Below, one piece after another: positions 18,978-28,293 of a stretch of DNA of 64,000 nucleotides (position 1 is the first letter of the stretch; every line of letters starts with the position of its first letter). This DNA is from Woeseia sp. (lineage in GTDB: Bacteria > Pseudomonadota > Gammaproteobacteria > Steroidobacterales > Woeseiaceae): positions 62,001 to 126,000 of the forward strand of contig JAJFKW010000004.1 of the NCBI GenBank assembly GCA_021773015.1, given 5' to 3'. The notes below the pieces were generated by a model. That model saw only the letters and a list, made by a program, of their open reading frames with translations. It was not told where the DNA came from and searched no databases. A program made the translations under genes and the position numbers.

Positions 18978-20845
18978 CTAGACGCATCTCCCACCGTGGC
19001 AGATCGATCGTAGATTGCGGCCAGAGCAAATCTTGCTTGCACTGTGTAGGTCGCTAGACGTTGTTTCTGCGCCTGAAGTTCATCGACCGCTATGTCCTCA
19101 AGAAAACCGTGCTGCCGGGCCATTGCCTGTTCGACACGTATCTTCATTCCGTCTAGCTGCGGGCTTATGCCCTCCACACGTTGATCCAACTCGGCGAACA
19201 GGAGCGGCTCGGAGCGCATTTTTTCGTCAACTTGACGCCTTGATCTTTGCGTTTCAACTAGCGCTTCGCCTGCCTGTCGGAGATTTCTGCGAATCTTCCA
19301 GAGGCGTGCTTTGAATTCCTTATCCAACTGCCACTGAAGTACGCCCTTCAACAGCGCAACTTTCTTGCGAACCTCAGCAGCCTCGGGAATATCTGCATTC
19401 AACGCCGGGTGCCGCTCGATAGACGTGATTTCACCCCACAGCGCGAATTCGTCTTCCGTCGCCAGCCCCAGGGAATCGGTGTTTTGTTCGATATTGTTGA
19501 GCGTGGCGTCGAATTCCAATTTTCGATTGACCATGCCATTAAGATCGGCACCCGCCAAACTTTGTTCGATTCGCGGAAGTTTCTCGTTGTAAGCCAATTC
19601 TCGTGTGTCCACCATATTCCGATACACATCGACGCGCTGTTGCCACTCATCGAGGTTGCGAACAAGATAGGCAAGGTCTCGATAGTTTTTCAACCCTTCT
19701 TGAAATTCGTTAGTCGCCAAAAGGTGGAATAAATAACGCGACTCTGGACCTTCCGGCAGATTTTCCATCCGCCAAAACCATCCAGCACTCGAGTCTGTAT
19801 CTTGTTTTAGAAAGTCTTCGAAGAGTGCACCCGACTGGATTTTCTCAATGGTTTCGTCAAGTCGGCTCGTTTCTTCGTAAAATGCCTCGATCGCATTTAG
19901 ATAATGATCCGCCGCCTGACTGATCGACTCTAATTTTGCCATGGCATAGGGAATTGCCAGCATCGACTCCTGTACTGCGGGGTCAAGCAGGTCACGACCC
20001 TTGAGTTCGACCCACGGCACCAGGGCACGCTCATAGTCTTGGACTTCGGCATCGGCCCAGCCGACACCCAGCAGCGCCTTGTTTGAGAACGGCCCCTCAA
20101 GGCGAACTCTTTGTAACGGCGCTTTTGCAGCGGTTGGTTGCCCGTCCTGCAGATAGGCATATCCCAGTGCCAAATTCGCTTTGTCTCGGAGAGACGTCAA
20201 CTCCTCGTTGTAAGGATCGAGACTGCCTAGCTCGTCCAAAATACCAACTGCCGAATTGACCCGACCGCTGCGCACCATCGCAACACCCAAATTAAATTTT
20301 GCGTAGCTAGCCCACTCTGATTTACCGCGCCAATCCTGCAACATACTGACGGCTTGATCGTGTTCGCCGCGCTTGATGAATAACTGCGCCTGCAGCATGT
20401 TTCTTTCCGCCTCCATGTTTTCTGGAAGCGCCTGCTGAATATTGTCTAGCGCGTTCTGCGATTCGGCGAGGTAACCACGCTGTTGCCAAATTTTTGCTAA
20501 GAAAAACCATGTACGATCACGAATTTCCGGATTGACATTATCCGCCAGCAACCGTTCAAAAATCTCCGCCGCTTTCAAGTGATGGCCGTAAGACAGATAA
20601 AGGCCACCAAGCAGTAATTCCGACTCATCTTCGTGATTCGACATCTGGCCTTGTTGCTGCGCAGCCAGCAGTCGCACGATTGCCGGAAAATATTCTTCCT
20701 GATAAAAATAGAAAAGCACTTCGCCATAGTGCGCATCTTGGATAGTCGTCGGCTTCTTGACCGATTGCGCGTTAGCGAAATTGCCCGATATCGCTACGGC
20801 AAGCAACAACAGTTGGATTACGAATTTGTAGCGGGATGCGATCAA
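18974..20845 (-). CDS. Periplasmic TPR protein with C-terminal coiled coil
   Basis: A 623-residue protein: signal peptide (about 1-27, NFANA), TPR-like helices (about 35-320) including HYGEVLFYFYQEEYFPAI near the start, then a long charged helical region (about 400-610) with heptad-like pattern that may be a coiled coil. No catalytic motif. It starts three bases after the preceding small gene ends and overlaps the next TPR gene by four bases. Likely a structural partner of the other TPR proteins of this operon. Confidence 0.82.
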   Translation of the reverse strand: MIASRYKFVIQLLLLAVAISGNFANAQSVKKPTTIQDAHYGEVLFYFYQEEYFPAIVRLLAAQQQGQMSNHEDESELLLGGLYLSYGHHLKAAEIFERLLADNVNPEIRDRTWFFLAKIWQQRGYLAESQNALDNIQQALPENMEAERNMLQAQLFIKRGEHDQAVSMLQDWRGKSEWASYAKFNLGVAMVRSGRVNSAVGILDELGSLDPYNEELTSLRDKANLALGYAYLQDGQPTAAKAPLQRVRLEGPFSNKALLGVGWADAEVQDYERALVPWVELKGRDLLDPAVQESMLAIPYAMAKLESISQAADHYLNAIEAFYEETSRLDETIEKIQSGALFEDFLKQDTDSSAGWFWRMENLPEGPESRYLFHLLATNEFQEGLKNYRDLAYLVRNLDEWQQRVDVYRNMVDTRELAYNEKLPRIEQSLAGADLNGMVNRKLEFDATLNNIEQNTDSLGLATEDEFALWGEITSIERHPALNADIPEAAEVRKKVALLKGVLQWQLDKEFKARLWKIRRNLRQAGEALVETQRSRRQVDEKMRSEPLLFAELDQRVEGISPQLDGMKIRVEQAMARQHGFLEDIAVDELQAQKQRLATYTVQARFALAAIYDRSATVGDASR

Positions 20846-20848
20846 TGA

Positions 20849-21454
20849 TCACTCCCATTCTTGGATTACGAATTCCGGCTGCTGCTTTTTCGCGCGATCG
20901 CTAATTTCCAGCTCCAGATATTTGGCACCAATTCCTTTATTGAAATTCATCGTCGCGCCGCGACGGTAGTCGCGAATATGCGGACCCTCACCGGTGAAAA
21001 TCGCGACCAACTCATGTTCACCAACTTTCAAATTACCCATGTGTACACGATGTACTCCGCCGCGCAGCAGCGCCTTCGCCTCGCGGTCGGTGTATAAATA
21101 ATTCGCGACATCTTTGCCGTCAATTTTCAAATTGACAGAATCGAGTTCAAAATATTCACCAACATCAAGCGATATGAAAAATGCAACTTGAGAATTTGCC
21201 GGGAACAACAATTCTTCCTCGAGCAAAAAGAGATCACGATTCAGGTCCAGCACCTCTTTTTTCAGAGATTGAACGTCTTCATCGAGACTTCGAAACTTTT
21301 GCCGCGATACAGCCTCATCAACTTCTACCGATTGTGCGTTCGCCAGGGCAGCATCGGCGTCCAGTGACGCTACCTCTTCCGCGGACACAATCGAAAATCC
21401 CGCGAAGTAGGTAAACGCTACCATCAGCAAACTCACCAGGTTTTTTCTTAGCAC
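20849..21454 (-). CDS. Secreted protein with coiled coil and beta-rich domain, first gene of the ExbBD/TPR operon
   Basis: A 201-residue protein with a signal peptide (about 1-25, IVSAE), a helical segment rich in Glu/Leu (about 50-82) and a beta-rich C-terminal domain (about 88-195) with FFISLDVGEYF and VGEHELVAIFTG. Similar proteins have been loosely annotated as regulators in databases, but nothing here looks DNA-binding and the signal peptide argues against it. It heads the minus-strand operon down to 12283. Function unknown; probably a periplasmic component. Confidence 0.72.
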   Translation of the reverse strand: MLRKNLVSLLMVAFTYFAGFSIVSAEEVASLDADAALANAQSVEVDEAVSRQKFRSLDEDVQSLKKEVLDLNRDLFLLEEELLFPANSQVAFFISLDVGEYFELDSVNLKIDGKDVANYLYTDREAKALLRGGVHRVHMGNLKVGEHELVAIFTGEGPHIRDYRRGATMNFNKGIGAKYLELEISDRAKKQQPEFVIQEWE

Positions 21455-21504
21455 AACAAATCTCCTACTGCTACAGCTTGCGGGTCAAGGCCAGCGTTGT
21501 TCTA

Positions 21505-22005
21505 TTACTCGCGGAGCAATGACCGAATTTGCGTTAAATATTTATCTTCGTAACCGGGTTTATAACCATGATGCACATGCCTCACGTTACCCTCTCTATC
21601 GACCAGCACCGTCACAGGCATCGCATCTACTTCATATAACTTGCTCACTGACTTCGAATCATCGAATAGCACTGGAAAACTAACGCCGAGATCCTCAATC
21701 ATCTGCATTGCACGTCTGGAGTCGTCGTCAATATTGACACCGAGCAGACTGAAACCGACGCGTTGATACCGCGAATGCAATTCGTCAAGAAGCGGCATCT
21801 CCTGCCGGCATGGTCCACACCACGTTGCCCAAAAATTAATCATGACGACGTCGCCACGGTATTCGCTCAATCGAAGGTTTTCTCCGGTCGAGCTTTTCAG
21901 CACAAAGTCCGGCGCTTGCTGGCCGGTGAGGTCGGACGATGCGACTCCCGTTGCTGTCAATATCGTTAACAGTGCTCCTAGCACGATGCTTCTAAATCCG
22001 TTCAT
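21505..22005 (-). CDS. TlpA/ResA-like periplasmic thioredoxin
   Basis: Exported thiol-disulfide oxidoreductase of the TlpA/AhpC-TSA type. The 166-residue protein has a signal peptide (about 1-24) and a thioredoxin fold with the WCGPC active site (C63, C66) and the cis-Pro region AMPVTVLVD. It is expected to reduce disulfides in periplasmic partners, for example in cytochrome c maturation. AAGGAAGAGAG lies before the ATG. It is 50 bases upstream of the ExbBD/TPR operon on the same strand and may be co-transcribed, but the functional link is unclear. Confidence 0.9.
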   Translation of the reverse strand: MNGFRSIVLGALLTILTATGVASSDLTGQQAPDFVLKSSTGENLRLSEYRGDVVMINFWATWCGPCRQEMPLLDELHSRYQRVGFSLLGVNIDDDSRRAMQMIEDLGVSFPVLFDDSKSVSKLYEVDAMPVTVLVDREGNVRHVHHGYKPGYEDKYLTQIRSLLRE

Positions 22006-22458
22006 AATCTCTCTTCCTTGTTATGCAGCTTCTATAGCTGCCGCCCACGAAAGGAACTTCCGTTCCAGGCAGCCCGCAAACGGTCCCTTACCGACGCCAC
22101 CGCACCGGTCTTACATCGGTCTCGGAGATCACGTTCAGCGCCTAAATGCCGGCATTGATGCCACCGGCAAGCCAGCGTTAATCGACGCCAATCTCCGCAG
22201 GACTATGTTGACAGCACGGCCCCATAAAGAGCCGTGATGATCGTCACAAATGGCTGTTCCCGTCTAAACATAAGTTCCACCATGTTTCCGTTACACCGGA
22301 GTCAAAGGCGCCAGCTGACGGCGGATACAACCGCCCACGCTATTTTACATAAGCCATTTTCCAGCCAGGACGTCAACTAGAAGCGTAAGACCGACAGATC
22401 ACCAAGTAGTTGCTACCTCGTGACCCTATGATATCTGTATCGCTATGAATTTAAAGGG
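22006..22458. other. Gene-free stretch upstream of the TlpA-like gene
   Basis: No convincing open frame, tRNA or known riboswitch is seen. It holds small inverted repeats: GCAGCT/AGCTGC around 22025-22041 just before the TlpA-like gene's ribosome-binding site, GGAAC/GTTCC near 22051, and CACGGC/GCCGTG near 22215-22236. None is followed by a T-run. It should contain the promoter of the minus-strand operon. Confidence 0.5.
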
Positions 22459-22484
22459 AAAAAGCGTCGCCTTTCAGCGACAGC
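22459..22484 (-). terminator. Factor-independent terminator after apbE
   Basis: On the minus strand GTCGC-TGAAAG-GCGAC, extended by a GC pair around one bulged T, is followed by TTTTT. It lies about 40 bases past the apbE stop. The stem is short, so strength is uncertain. Confidence 0.55.
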
Positions 22485-22524
22485 ACAGCCCCCAGGCAAT
22501 TAGGAACGAAGCCTAATTGGCTGA

Positions 22525-23586
22525 TTATTCTGGTGGTTCTGGGGTCGCGGCGTTGTTTTCAGGGGGTTGTAATCCGTCAGAATAAAACAACTGCCCGGAC
22601 GCATCGATGACCATCCCCTCATAGTCCGGAAGCGTCGCGATCAAACGTAATCCACGGTCGACACCCATAACAAATACTGAAGTTGAAAGCGCATCTGTTA
22701 TCACCGCGTCTGGCCCAACGATTGTCGCACTATGCACGCCGATGACGGGCCGACCGGTTGTCGGTTGAATGATGTGGTGATAGCGAATTCCGTCCTCGTC
22801 GAAAAATCGTTCGTAATCACCCGACGTAGAAATTGCCTCATTTTCCAGCGGTATTCTGATTGCGACTCTATTTTCGTCCCGCGGATCTTTTACGCCGACG
22901 ATCCACGGTTTACCGCGACGATCGCCGAGTAATCTTGAATCACCACCGGCGGTCACGATCGCATTTTCAATGCCATGCTGGCGCAGGATTTCAACGCAAC
23001 GTTCCACCGCATAACCCTTCGCGATCCCACCAAGGTTGATGCGGACACCCTTTTTTGCGAACGCTACCGTTTGATTAGTCTTGTCCAAAACAACTAGGCG
23101 ATAACCGATGCTTGAGAGCTCACGTTCGATGACTGCCTCAAGTGGCTTCGCACGCTCCCGAAAGTCATAGTGCTGACCAACGCTGTCATAGCTAATATCG
23201 AATGCACCGAGCGTCAGGATCGATATATCGAGAGACCGCTCCAGCAATCCGAAAAGTTCGCCGCCGGCAGCAACGGGGCCGTCCGCAGCATCTTTATTGA
23301 TTCTGGAAATAAGACTTGCCGGCTTGTAGGTACTCATCAGTTCATCTATGCGTTGAACCTCAGCAAATACCGCGTCCACGGCCTGTATGCCGGTGAGCTG
23401 GTCGTCACTCCACAGGTAAACGGCAATATCCGTACCCATCATTGAGCGATTCTCGCCCATCCACTCTGCGCGCGAAGGTCTTGAATTTGCAGCAATTGAT
23501 ACCAAAACTAACGCTAGAGTTAGCGCCAGCCACGGTTTATCCTTGCCGTTAGGCTTTGTCCCCCAGGAGGTGGAACGTGACGTCAT
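22525..23586 (-). CDS. apbE: FAD:protein FMN transferase (ApbE family)
   Basis: Mg-dependent enzyme that attaches FMN to Thr of periplasmic or membrane flavoproteins such as NqrB/C and RnfG. From the ATG at 23586 it has 353 residues with an exported N-terminus (hydrophobic about 19-35), GGIAKGYAVE for substrate binding and the metal-binding DALSTSVFVMG motif. An ATG 13 codons upstream is open, but GAGGA lies ten bases before the chosen one. Remarkably this start lies inside the beginning of the divergent lemA gene. The substrate flavoprotein genes are not in the window. Confidence 0.92.
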   Translation of the reverse strand: MTSRSTSWGTKPNGKDKPWLALTLALVLVSIAANSRPSRAEWMGENRSMMGTDIAVYLWSDDQLTGIQAVDAVFAEVQRIDELMSTYKPASLISRINKDAADGPVAAGGELFGLLERSLDISILTLGAFDISYDSVGQHYDFRERAKPLEAVIERELSSIGYRLVVLDKTNQTVAFAKKGVRINLGGIAKGYAVERCVEILRQHGIENAIVTAGGDSRLLGDRRGKPWIVGVKDPRDENRVAIRIPLENEAISTSGDYERFFDEDGIRYHHIIQPTTGRPVIGVHSATIVGPDAVITDALSTSVFVMGVDRGLRLIATLPDYEGMVIDASGQLFYSDGLQPPENNAATPEPPE

Positions 23587-24167
23587 TCTTAATATTCCTC
23601 GCAATAGTTGTTGCTCTGGTCGCATATTTAATTGGCATCTACAACAATCTGGTCAATCTGCGTAACCGAGTCAAGAACGCATTCGCCCAAATCGACGTCC
23701 AGCTGACTCGTCGTTACGATCTTATACCTAACCTGGTTGAAGCAGTGAAAGGTTATATGTCACACGAACGAGAAACGCTCGAAGCTGTCATCAACGCGCG
23801 CAACGCGGCTTCATCAAGCCTAAGTAAAGCGAAGCAAGACCCATCAAATGCAGACGCAATCAAACAACTTGGGGCATCGGAAGGAATGTTGGGCAATGCC
23901 CTAGGGCGATTATTCGCATTATCCGAAGCGTATCCAGACTTGAAAGCAAATCAAAACATGATGCAATTCCAAGAGGAATTGGCCAGCACCGAAAATAAAG
24001 TCGCCTTTTCAAGGCAAGCATTCAATGACACCGTGTTGGGCTACAACAATGCGGCAGAGAATTTTCCTAACAATATTATTGCCGGAATGTTCAAGTTCGA
24101 ATCCGCTAGCTTTTTGGAAATTGACGCACCCGAAAAACGAGATGCGCCGGCCGTATCCTTTGGCTGA
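23577..24167 (+). CDS. LemA family membrane protein
   Basis: Small membrane protein of 196 residues: one N-terminal membrane helix (about 2-23) with the rest a helical bundle. The signature IYNNLVNLRNRVKNAFAQID and QLTRRYDLIPNLVEAVKGY is typical of LemA. Molecular role is unknown in general; LemA often sits next to M48 proteases or TPM-domain genes. I chose the GTG at 23577, with a strong AGGAGG seven bases upstream; this makes the gene overlap the start of apbE on the other strand by ten bases. The M48 protease gene follows after 49 bases. Confidence 0.9.
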   Translation: MTSFLIFLAIVVALVAYLIGIYNNLVNLRNRVKNAFAQIDVQLTRRYDLIPNLVEAVKGYMSHERETLEAVINARNAASSSLSKAKQDPSNADAIKQLGASEGMLGNALGRLFALSEAYPDLKANQNMMQFQEELASTENKVAFSRQAFNDTVLGYNNAAENFPNNIIAGMFKFESASFLEIDAPEKRDAPAVSFG

Positions 24168-24216
24168 GTCCACTACCACGTCCGGCCATTTGTAACAGCA
24201 AAACAATACGCCGGCC

Positions 24217-26151
24217 ATGAATTTCTTCGCAGCACAAAATCAGGCGCGCAAGGCGACGCGTTGGCTTGTAGTGATCTACCTACTAGCGACGGTATTGATC
24301 ATCGTCGGCACAACCGCAACGGTCGGTGTTGCCTTTTTTGGACTTGGCAATTCTACTACACCACCGCCAATTTCCCTGCTGTTGATGACTGCTCTGCTTA
24401 CTGGCGGCTTTATAGCCGCCGCGACACTCTATAAAACCAGCAGGTTGTCAGCGGGCGGCGGTCGCGTCGCACAGGACATGGGCGGCGTCCTTGTTGCACC
24501 CAATGTACAAGACCCGCTGCGGCGGCGCCTAAGAAATGTCGTCGAAGAAATGGCAATTGCGTCCGGCGTCCCGGTACCCGATATCTACGTATTAGAAGAA
24601 GAGAGCGGAATCAACGCATTTGCTGCAGGCTTTAGTCCGGAAGATGCAGTGGTTGCGGTGACACGGGGATGTTTGGAAACACTCAACAGAGACGAATTGC
24701 AGGGCGTCATTGCTCACGAATTTAGCCACATACTCAACGGCGATATGCGGCTGAACATTCGGATGATGGGAATTCTATTTGGTATCATGGCGCTGGGAAT
24801 CATCGGCCGATTCATCCTGCGCGGCAGTCATTATGGATTAGGACTTTCCGGCCGCCGAAATAGAGGCGCCCCCGTGGTGCTTGTAGGTCTTGGGCTAGCG
24901 ATCGTCGGTTGGGTTGGTGTGTTCATGGCGCGGCTAGTGAAAGCTGCAGTCTCACGGCAACGGGAATATCTCGCTGACGCGTCGGCGGTTCAATTCACCC
25001 GTCAGCCGACTGGCATAGCGAGCGCGTTAAAGAAAATCGGCGGCTTTGCAGAAAAGTCGTATATTAAGAGTGTCGACCCTGAAGAGGTCAGCCATATGCT
25101 CTTTGCTGGCGGTATCGCGAGGCTTACGTCACTATTTGCGACACACCCACCACTCGGTGATCGAATACGCGCCTTGGAGCCGGGCTTTACAGAGAACGAC
25201 TATCCGTCAATCGACAACACCATGCAGGCCGAGCGGAATTTCGAAAATACGCAACAAGAGCGGGCAAGCGCATTCGCAGGCAGCAATGTGCGACGCCTCG
25301 CAGTCGGTACCGATGCGGGAAGCACGATATCGGCGTCTGTCGGCAATCCGAATGCTCAGCACGTTAACTACGCACAGGAACTTCGGCCATCGATTCCAGC
25401 GAATCTCTACGACGCTGCGCATTCTATCGACGGCTCGTTTTTGTTGGCGATTGCACTAGTTGTGAGCCGACAGGAATCACACGCGACCAAGCAACTCAGC
25501 TTGGTTACAGAGCAAATCGGCAACCGACGAACAGCCATCGTCAATCGATTGTACAAAGGCGTCATAGCCGCAGGACCGAGGTTTCGTTTACCGTTGCTGG
25601 AAGTCGCATTTCCGGCGCTAAAAAATCGTCCATCATCTGAGCTTGAGTACTTGACTGAACTTGTCGACAAGCTTGTGCAACTTGACGGCCAAATCGAGTT
25701 ACGCGAATACTGCTATTCACGAGTATTACGAGGCCACCTGCTGCAATCGCAATTTCCCGCGGAGGCGGCGGCGCAGAGCCGCATAACAAAGCAAGCAGCG
25801 CAAAAGGCGGCGATTGAGCTGATACGGGTAGTCGCCGAAAATGGCGGCGATGCAGCTCAGAAGCAAGCCAGCGCGTTTGCCGCCGGAATTGAACCGTTCG
25901 GTAAATGGGCAGAATCGCATCCAGGATTCGCGGCCGGCGAAACTTCCGTTCAATTGCTAGATCGAAGCTTGGCTATTTTGGCGGGTTTAAATGCAGCGGG
26001 CAAAGAAAGCATGCTGCGCGCGGTAACGGCAGCTATTGCCGACGATGGTCAAGTTACCGTGGAAGAGGCAGAGTTGTTACGAACAATATGCGCCACCTTC
26101 GGCTGCCCGCTTCCGCCAATTATCGGCGATCTAAAAGCGACGGCCGATTAA
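24217..26151 (+). CDS. M48 family metalloprotease with long C-terminal extension
   Basis: HtpX-like membrane zinc protease of 644 residues. Two membrane helices (about 15-42 and 52-72) precede the catalytic domain, with zinc motif HEFSH at 167-171 and the downstream Glu ligand in QREYLADASAV (about 248). Two further hydrophobic segments (about 185-200 and 215-235) lie between. A C-terminal half (about 330-644) is not found in HtpX; its last 50 residues (SMLRAVTAAIADDGQVTVEEAE) resemble a TerB-like tellurite-resistance helical domain. It follows lemA, a frequent pairing. Probable role is membrane protein quality control; substrate unknown. Confidence 0.9.
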   Translation: MNFFAAQNQARKATRWLVVIYLLATVLIIVGTTATVGVAFFGLGNSTTPPPISLLLMTALLTGGFIAAATLYKTSRLSAGGGRVAQDMGGVLVAPNVQDPLRRRLRNVVEEMAIASGVPVPDIYVLEEESGINAFAAGFSPEDAVVAVTRGCLETLNRDELQGVIAHEFSHILNGDMRLNIRMMGILFGIMALGIIGRFILRGSHYGLGLSGRRNRGAPVVLVGLGLAIVGWVGVFMARLVKAAVSRQREYLADASAVQFTRQPTGIASALKKIGGFAEKSYIKSVDPEEVSHMLFAGGIARLTSLFATHPPLGDRIRALEPGFTENDYPSIDNTMQAERNFENTQQERASAFAGSNVRRLAVGTDAGSTISASVGNPNAQHVNYAQELRPSIPANLYDAAHSIDGSFLLAIALVVSRQESHATKQLSLVTEQIGNRRTAIVNRLYKGVIAAGPRFRLPLLEVAFPALKNRPSSELEYLTELVDKLVQLDGQIELREYCYSRVLRGHLLQSQFPAEAAAQSRITKQAAQKAAIELIRVVAENGGDAAQKQASAFAAGIEPFGKWAESHPGFAAGETSVQLLDRSLAILAGLNAAGKESMLRAVTAAIADDGQVTVEEAELLRTICATFGCPLPPIIGDLKATAD

Positions 26152-26357
26152 CTTCGCCGGTAGTCTATTTATAGTGCCAATTCTTAACTGGCCCGCCTTC
26201 AAGCTGAAGCTCAATTTGATGAGCAAAACGTCAAATTGTCGTATGATAACGATGGTTTGGGCACCATTCGTTCGGTACGCGGTCTGATTTGGCGACTGCG
26301 CCGTGCTCGCGTGGTTACCACTGGGCAATCAAATTCGACTTTATTTGGAAGAAAATC

Positions 26358-27173
26358 ATGCGTATACGCACATATTCAGCGCTTATTCTGCTATCAATGC
26401 TGCTGGCATTGCCGGCGCAGGCCGCTACCAAGCAGGAACGACGAGTCGCCGATGCGACGGACGTATTAGATCAACTCTTGCGAATACCTGAACAGTCTAT
26501 CCCGCCATCGCTACTTTCCAGGGCATACGCAATAGCGGTGATTCCTAATGTATTGAAGGTTGGCTTCGGCCTTGGCGCACGACGGGGAAAAGGCGTCTTA
26601 GTCGTTCGCCGTGACGACAATTCCTGGAGCAATCCGGCCTTCGTTACAATGACAGGGGGAAGCGTTGGATTACAGATCGGCGCCCAATCAACAGATATCA
26701 TTCTCGTTTTCAAAACTCGCAACGGCGTTGAGGGAATTGCCAACGGCAAGCTCACGCTTGGCGCCGATGCCTCGATCGCAGCCGGCCCCGTTGGACGGCA
26801 CACTGGTGCCGCAACAGACATCAAATTTCAGGCGGAGGTCTATTCCTATTCGCGCAGCCGTGGTCTATTTGCAGGAATCGCACTTGAGGGAGCCGGTGTA
26901 ACAATGGACCGCAAATCAAATGCTGCATTTTATGGATCGCCGAGCATTAAACCTGAGCAGATTTTTGCCAGCACTGGAAATGCGGCACCCGCCGTCGCAA
27001 ATACATTTGTGCAAATACTGACAGCACAGACACGTCGCCTACCGCGACAACCAGGGATGGGCAACGGCATCGCCTCTACAAATGCCACGCCTCGAAAAAA
27101 AGCTCGCACCTATGGAATCGGCGATCCGGATGCCCCGCAAGCTGATGACGCTGAGTACAGTCAAGACTTCTAA
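26358..27173 (+). CDS. SYLF (YSC84-like) lipid-binding domain protein
   Basis: Exported protein of 271 residues: signal peptide (about 1-22, AQAAT) and a SYLF domain (about 40-225) with the family features IPNVLKVGFGLGARRGKG, GGSVGLQIG and FAGIALEGAGV. SYLF domains bind phospholipids. A Pro/Arg-rich C-terminal tail of about 45 residues follows. I chose the ATG at 26358, which starts at the signal peptide; an earlier in-frame ATG at 26289 would add an unlikely extension. It lies between the M48 and MscS genes on the same strand, and all three concern the membrane. Confidence 0.88.
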   Translation: MRIRTYSALILLSMLLALPAQAATKQERRVADATDVLDQLLRIPEQSIPPSLLSRAYAIAVIPNVLKVGFGLGARRGKGVLVVRRDDNSWSNPAFVTMTGGSVGLQIGAQSTDIILVFKTRNGVEGIANGKLTLGADASIAAGPVGRHTGAATDIKFQAEVYSYSRSRGLFAGIALEGAGVTMDRKSNAAFYGSPSIKPEQIFASTGNAAPAVANTFVQILTAQTRRLPRQPGMGNGIASTNATPRKKARTYGIGDPDAPQADDAEYSQDF

Positions 27174-27200
27174 TCAGACTAAGAACGCGGATCTTAAGAA

Positions 27201-28274
27201 TTGTTGGAATATAGAGACCAGGTAATCGCGTGGGCGGCCGTACTCGGCCCGAACGTCTATTTGCAAGCTGCCGTCACGGTGCTGGGCTTCGTGTTGCTCG
27301 GCAAGATCGCGGAATTTATTCTCTCAAAAGTACTGACAAAAATAGCTGCCAAGTCTGACTCAAATATTGACGATGAGTTGATCGCTAACATACAGCGACC
27401 GATTTTTATATCGTTCACGCTCATCGGTCTAGCTGTCGCGACGCGCATCCTCGACCTCTCGGAGACGCCAGCGTTTATCACGTTGGGGGTAATTCGCACG
27501 ATCGCGATCGCCGTTTGGTATGGGTTTTTGCGGCGAGCAATCGCCATCGTACTGCGCGCAATTGTGCGAAACAGTTCGAGCGGCAGCGTATTCGTCAAGA
27601 TGCTGCCATTGGTGGAAACAATCATTCGCGTTGCGTTACTCGCGCTTGTTGTTTACTTCATATTTCTGGCTTGGAAAATCGATGTGACTGCTTGGCTCGC
27701 ATCGGCGGGAATTATTGGTCTCGCGCTAAGTTTCGCGGCCAAAGACACCCTATCTAATTTGTTTGCAGGAGTGGCGATCGCGGCAGATGCACCCTACAAG
27801 AAAGGTGATTTTGTCATTCTAGAGTCCGGGGAACGCGGCATGGTGACGCAGATCGGGATGCGCAGCACCAGAATTCTAACTCGCGACGACGTCGAAATTA
27901 CAATTCCAAACGGGATTATTGGCAACGGGAAAATTATCAATGAGGCGGGAGGACCGTCAGCGAAGCACCGAATTCGAGCTGCCGTCGGCGTTGCCTACGG
28001 CAGCGACATCGATCGTGTCATCGCTACTTTGGATTCCATTGCAGAGGAGAATGCAGAAGTCTGCTCGACTCCCGCGCCTCGCGTACGATTCAGACGCTTC
28101 GGCGACTCAAGTTTGGATTTTGAATTACTATGCTGGATAGAACAGCCGGTTGACCGCGGCCGAATTTCACATGAGCTGAATTGCACCATCTACAAACGGT
28201 TCGACACTGAGGATATTTCGATTCCGTTTCCGCAACGAGATTTACATGTTGTAAGCATGCCCGATAGTGGTTGA
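27201..28274 (+). CDS. MscS family mechanosensitive channel
   Basis: Small-conductance channel opened by membrane tension, protecting against osmotic downshock. The 357-residue protein has four membrane helices before and in the pore region; the pore-lining helix carries ASAGIIGLALSFAAKDTLSNLFAG, typical of MscS, followed by the beta domain with GDFVIL and ITIPNG and a C-terminal alpha/beta domain. The start is probably TTG at 27201 (a second TTG follows directly), with a weak AAGAA upstream. Ends 19 bases before the convergent lipoprotein gene. Confidence 0.92.
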   Translation: MLEYRDQVIAWAAVLGPNVYLQAAVTVLGFVLLGKIAEFILSKVLTKIAAKSDSNIDDELIANIQRPIFISFTLIGLAVATRILDLSETPAFITLGVIRTIAIAVWYGFLRRAIAIVLRAIVRNSSSGSVFVKMLPLVETIIRVALLALVVYFIFLAWKIDVTAWLASAGIIGLALSFAAKDTLSNLFAGVAIAADAPYKKGDFVILESGERGMVTQIGMRSTRILTRDDVEITIPNGIIGNGKIINEAGGPSAKHRIRAAVGVAYGSDIDRVIATLDSIAEENAEVCSTPAPRVRFRRFGDSSLDFELLCWIEQPVDRGRISHELNCTIYKRFDTEDISIPFPQRDLHVVSMPDSG

Positions 28275-28293
28275 TCCGCAGCGCACAAATGCG

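Noticed and set aside
22497-22519. Perfect CAATTAGG/CCTAATTG inverted repeat after apbE
   Set aside because: AT-rich stem and no T-run; the hairpin at 22464-22484 is a better terminator candidate.
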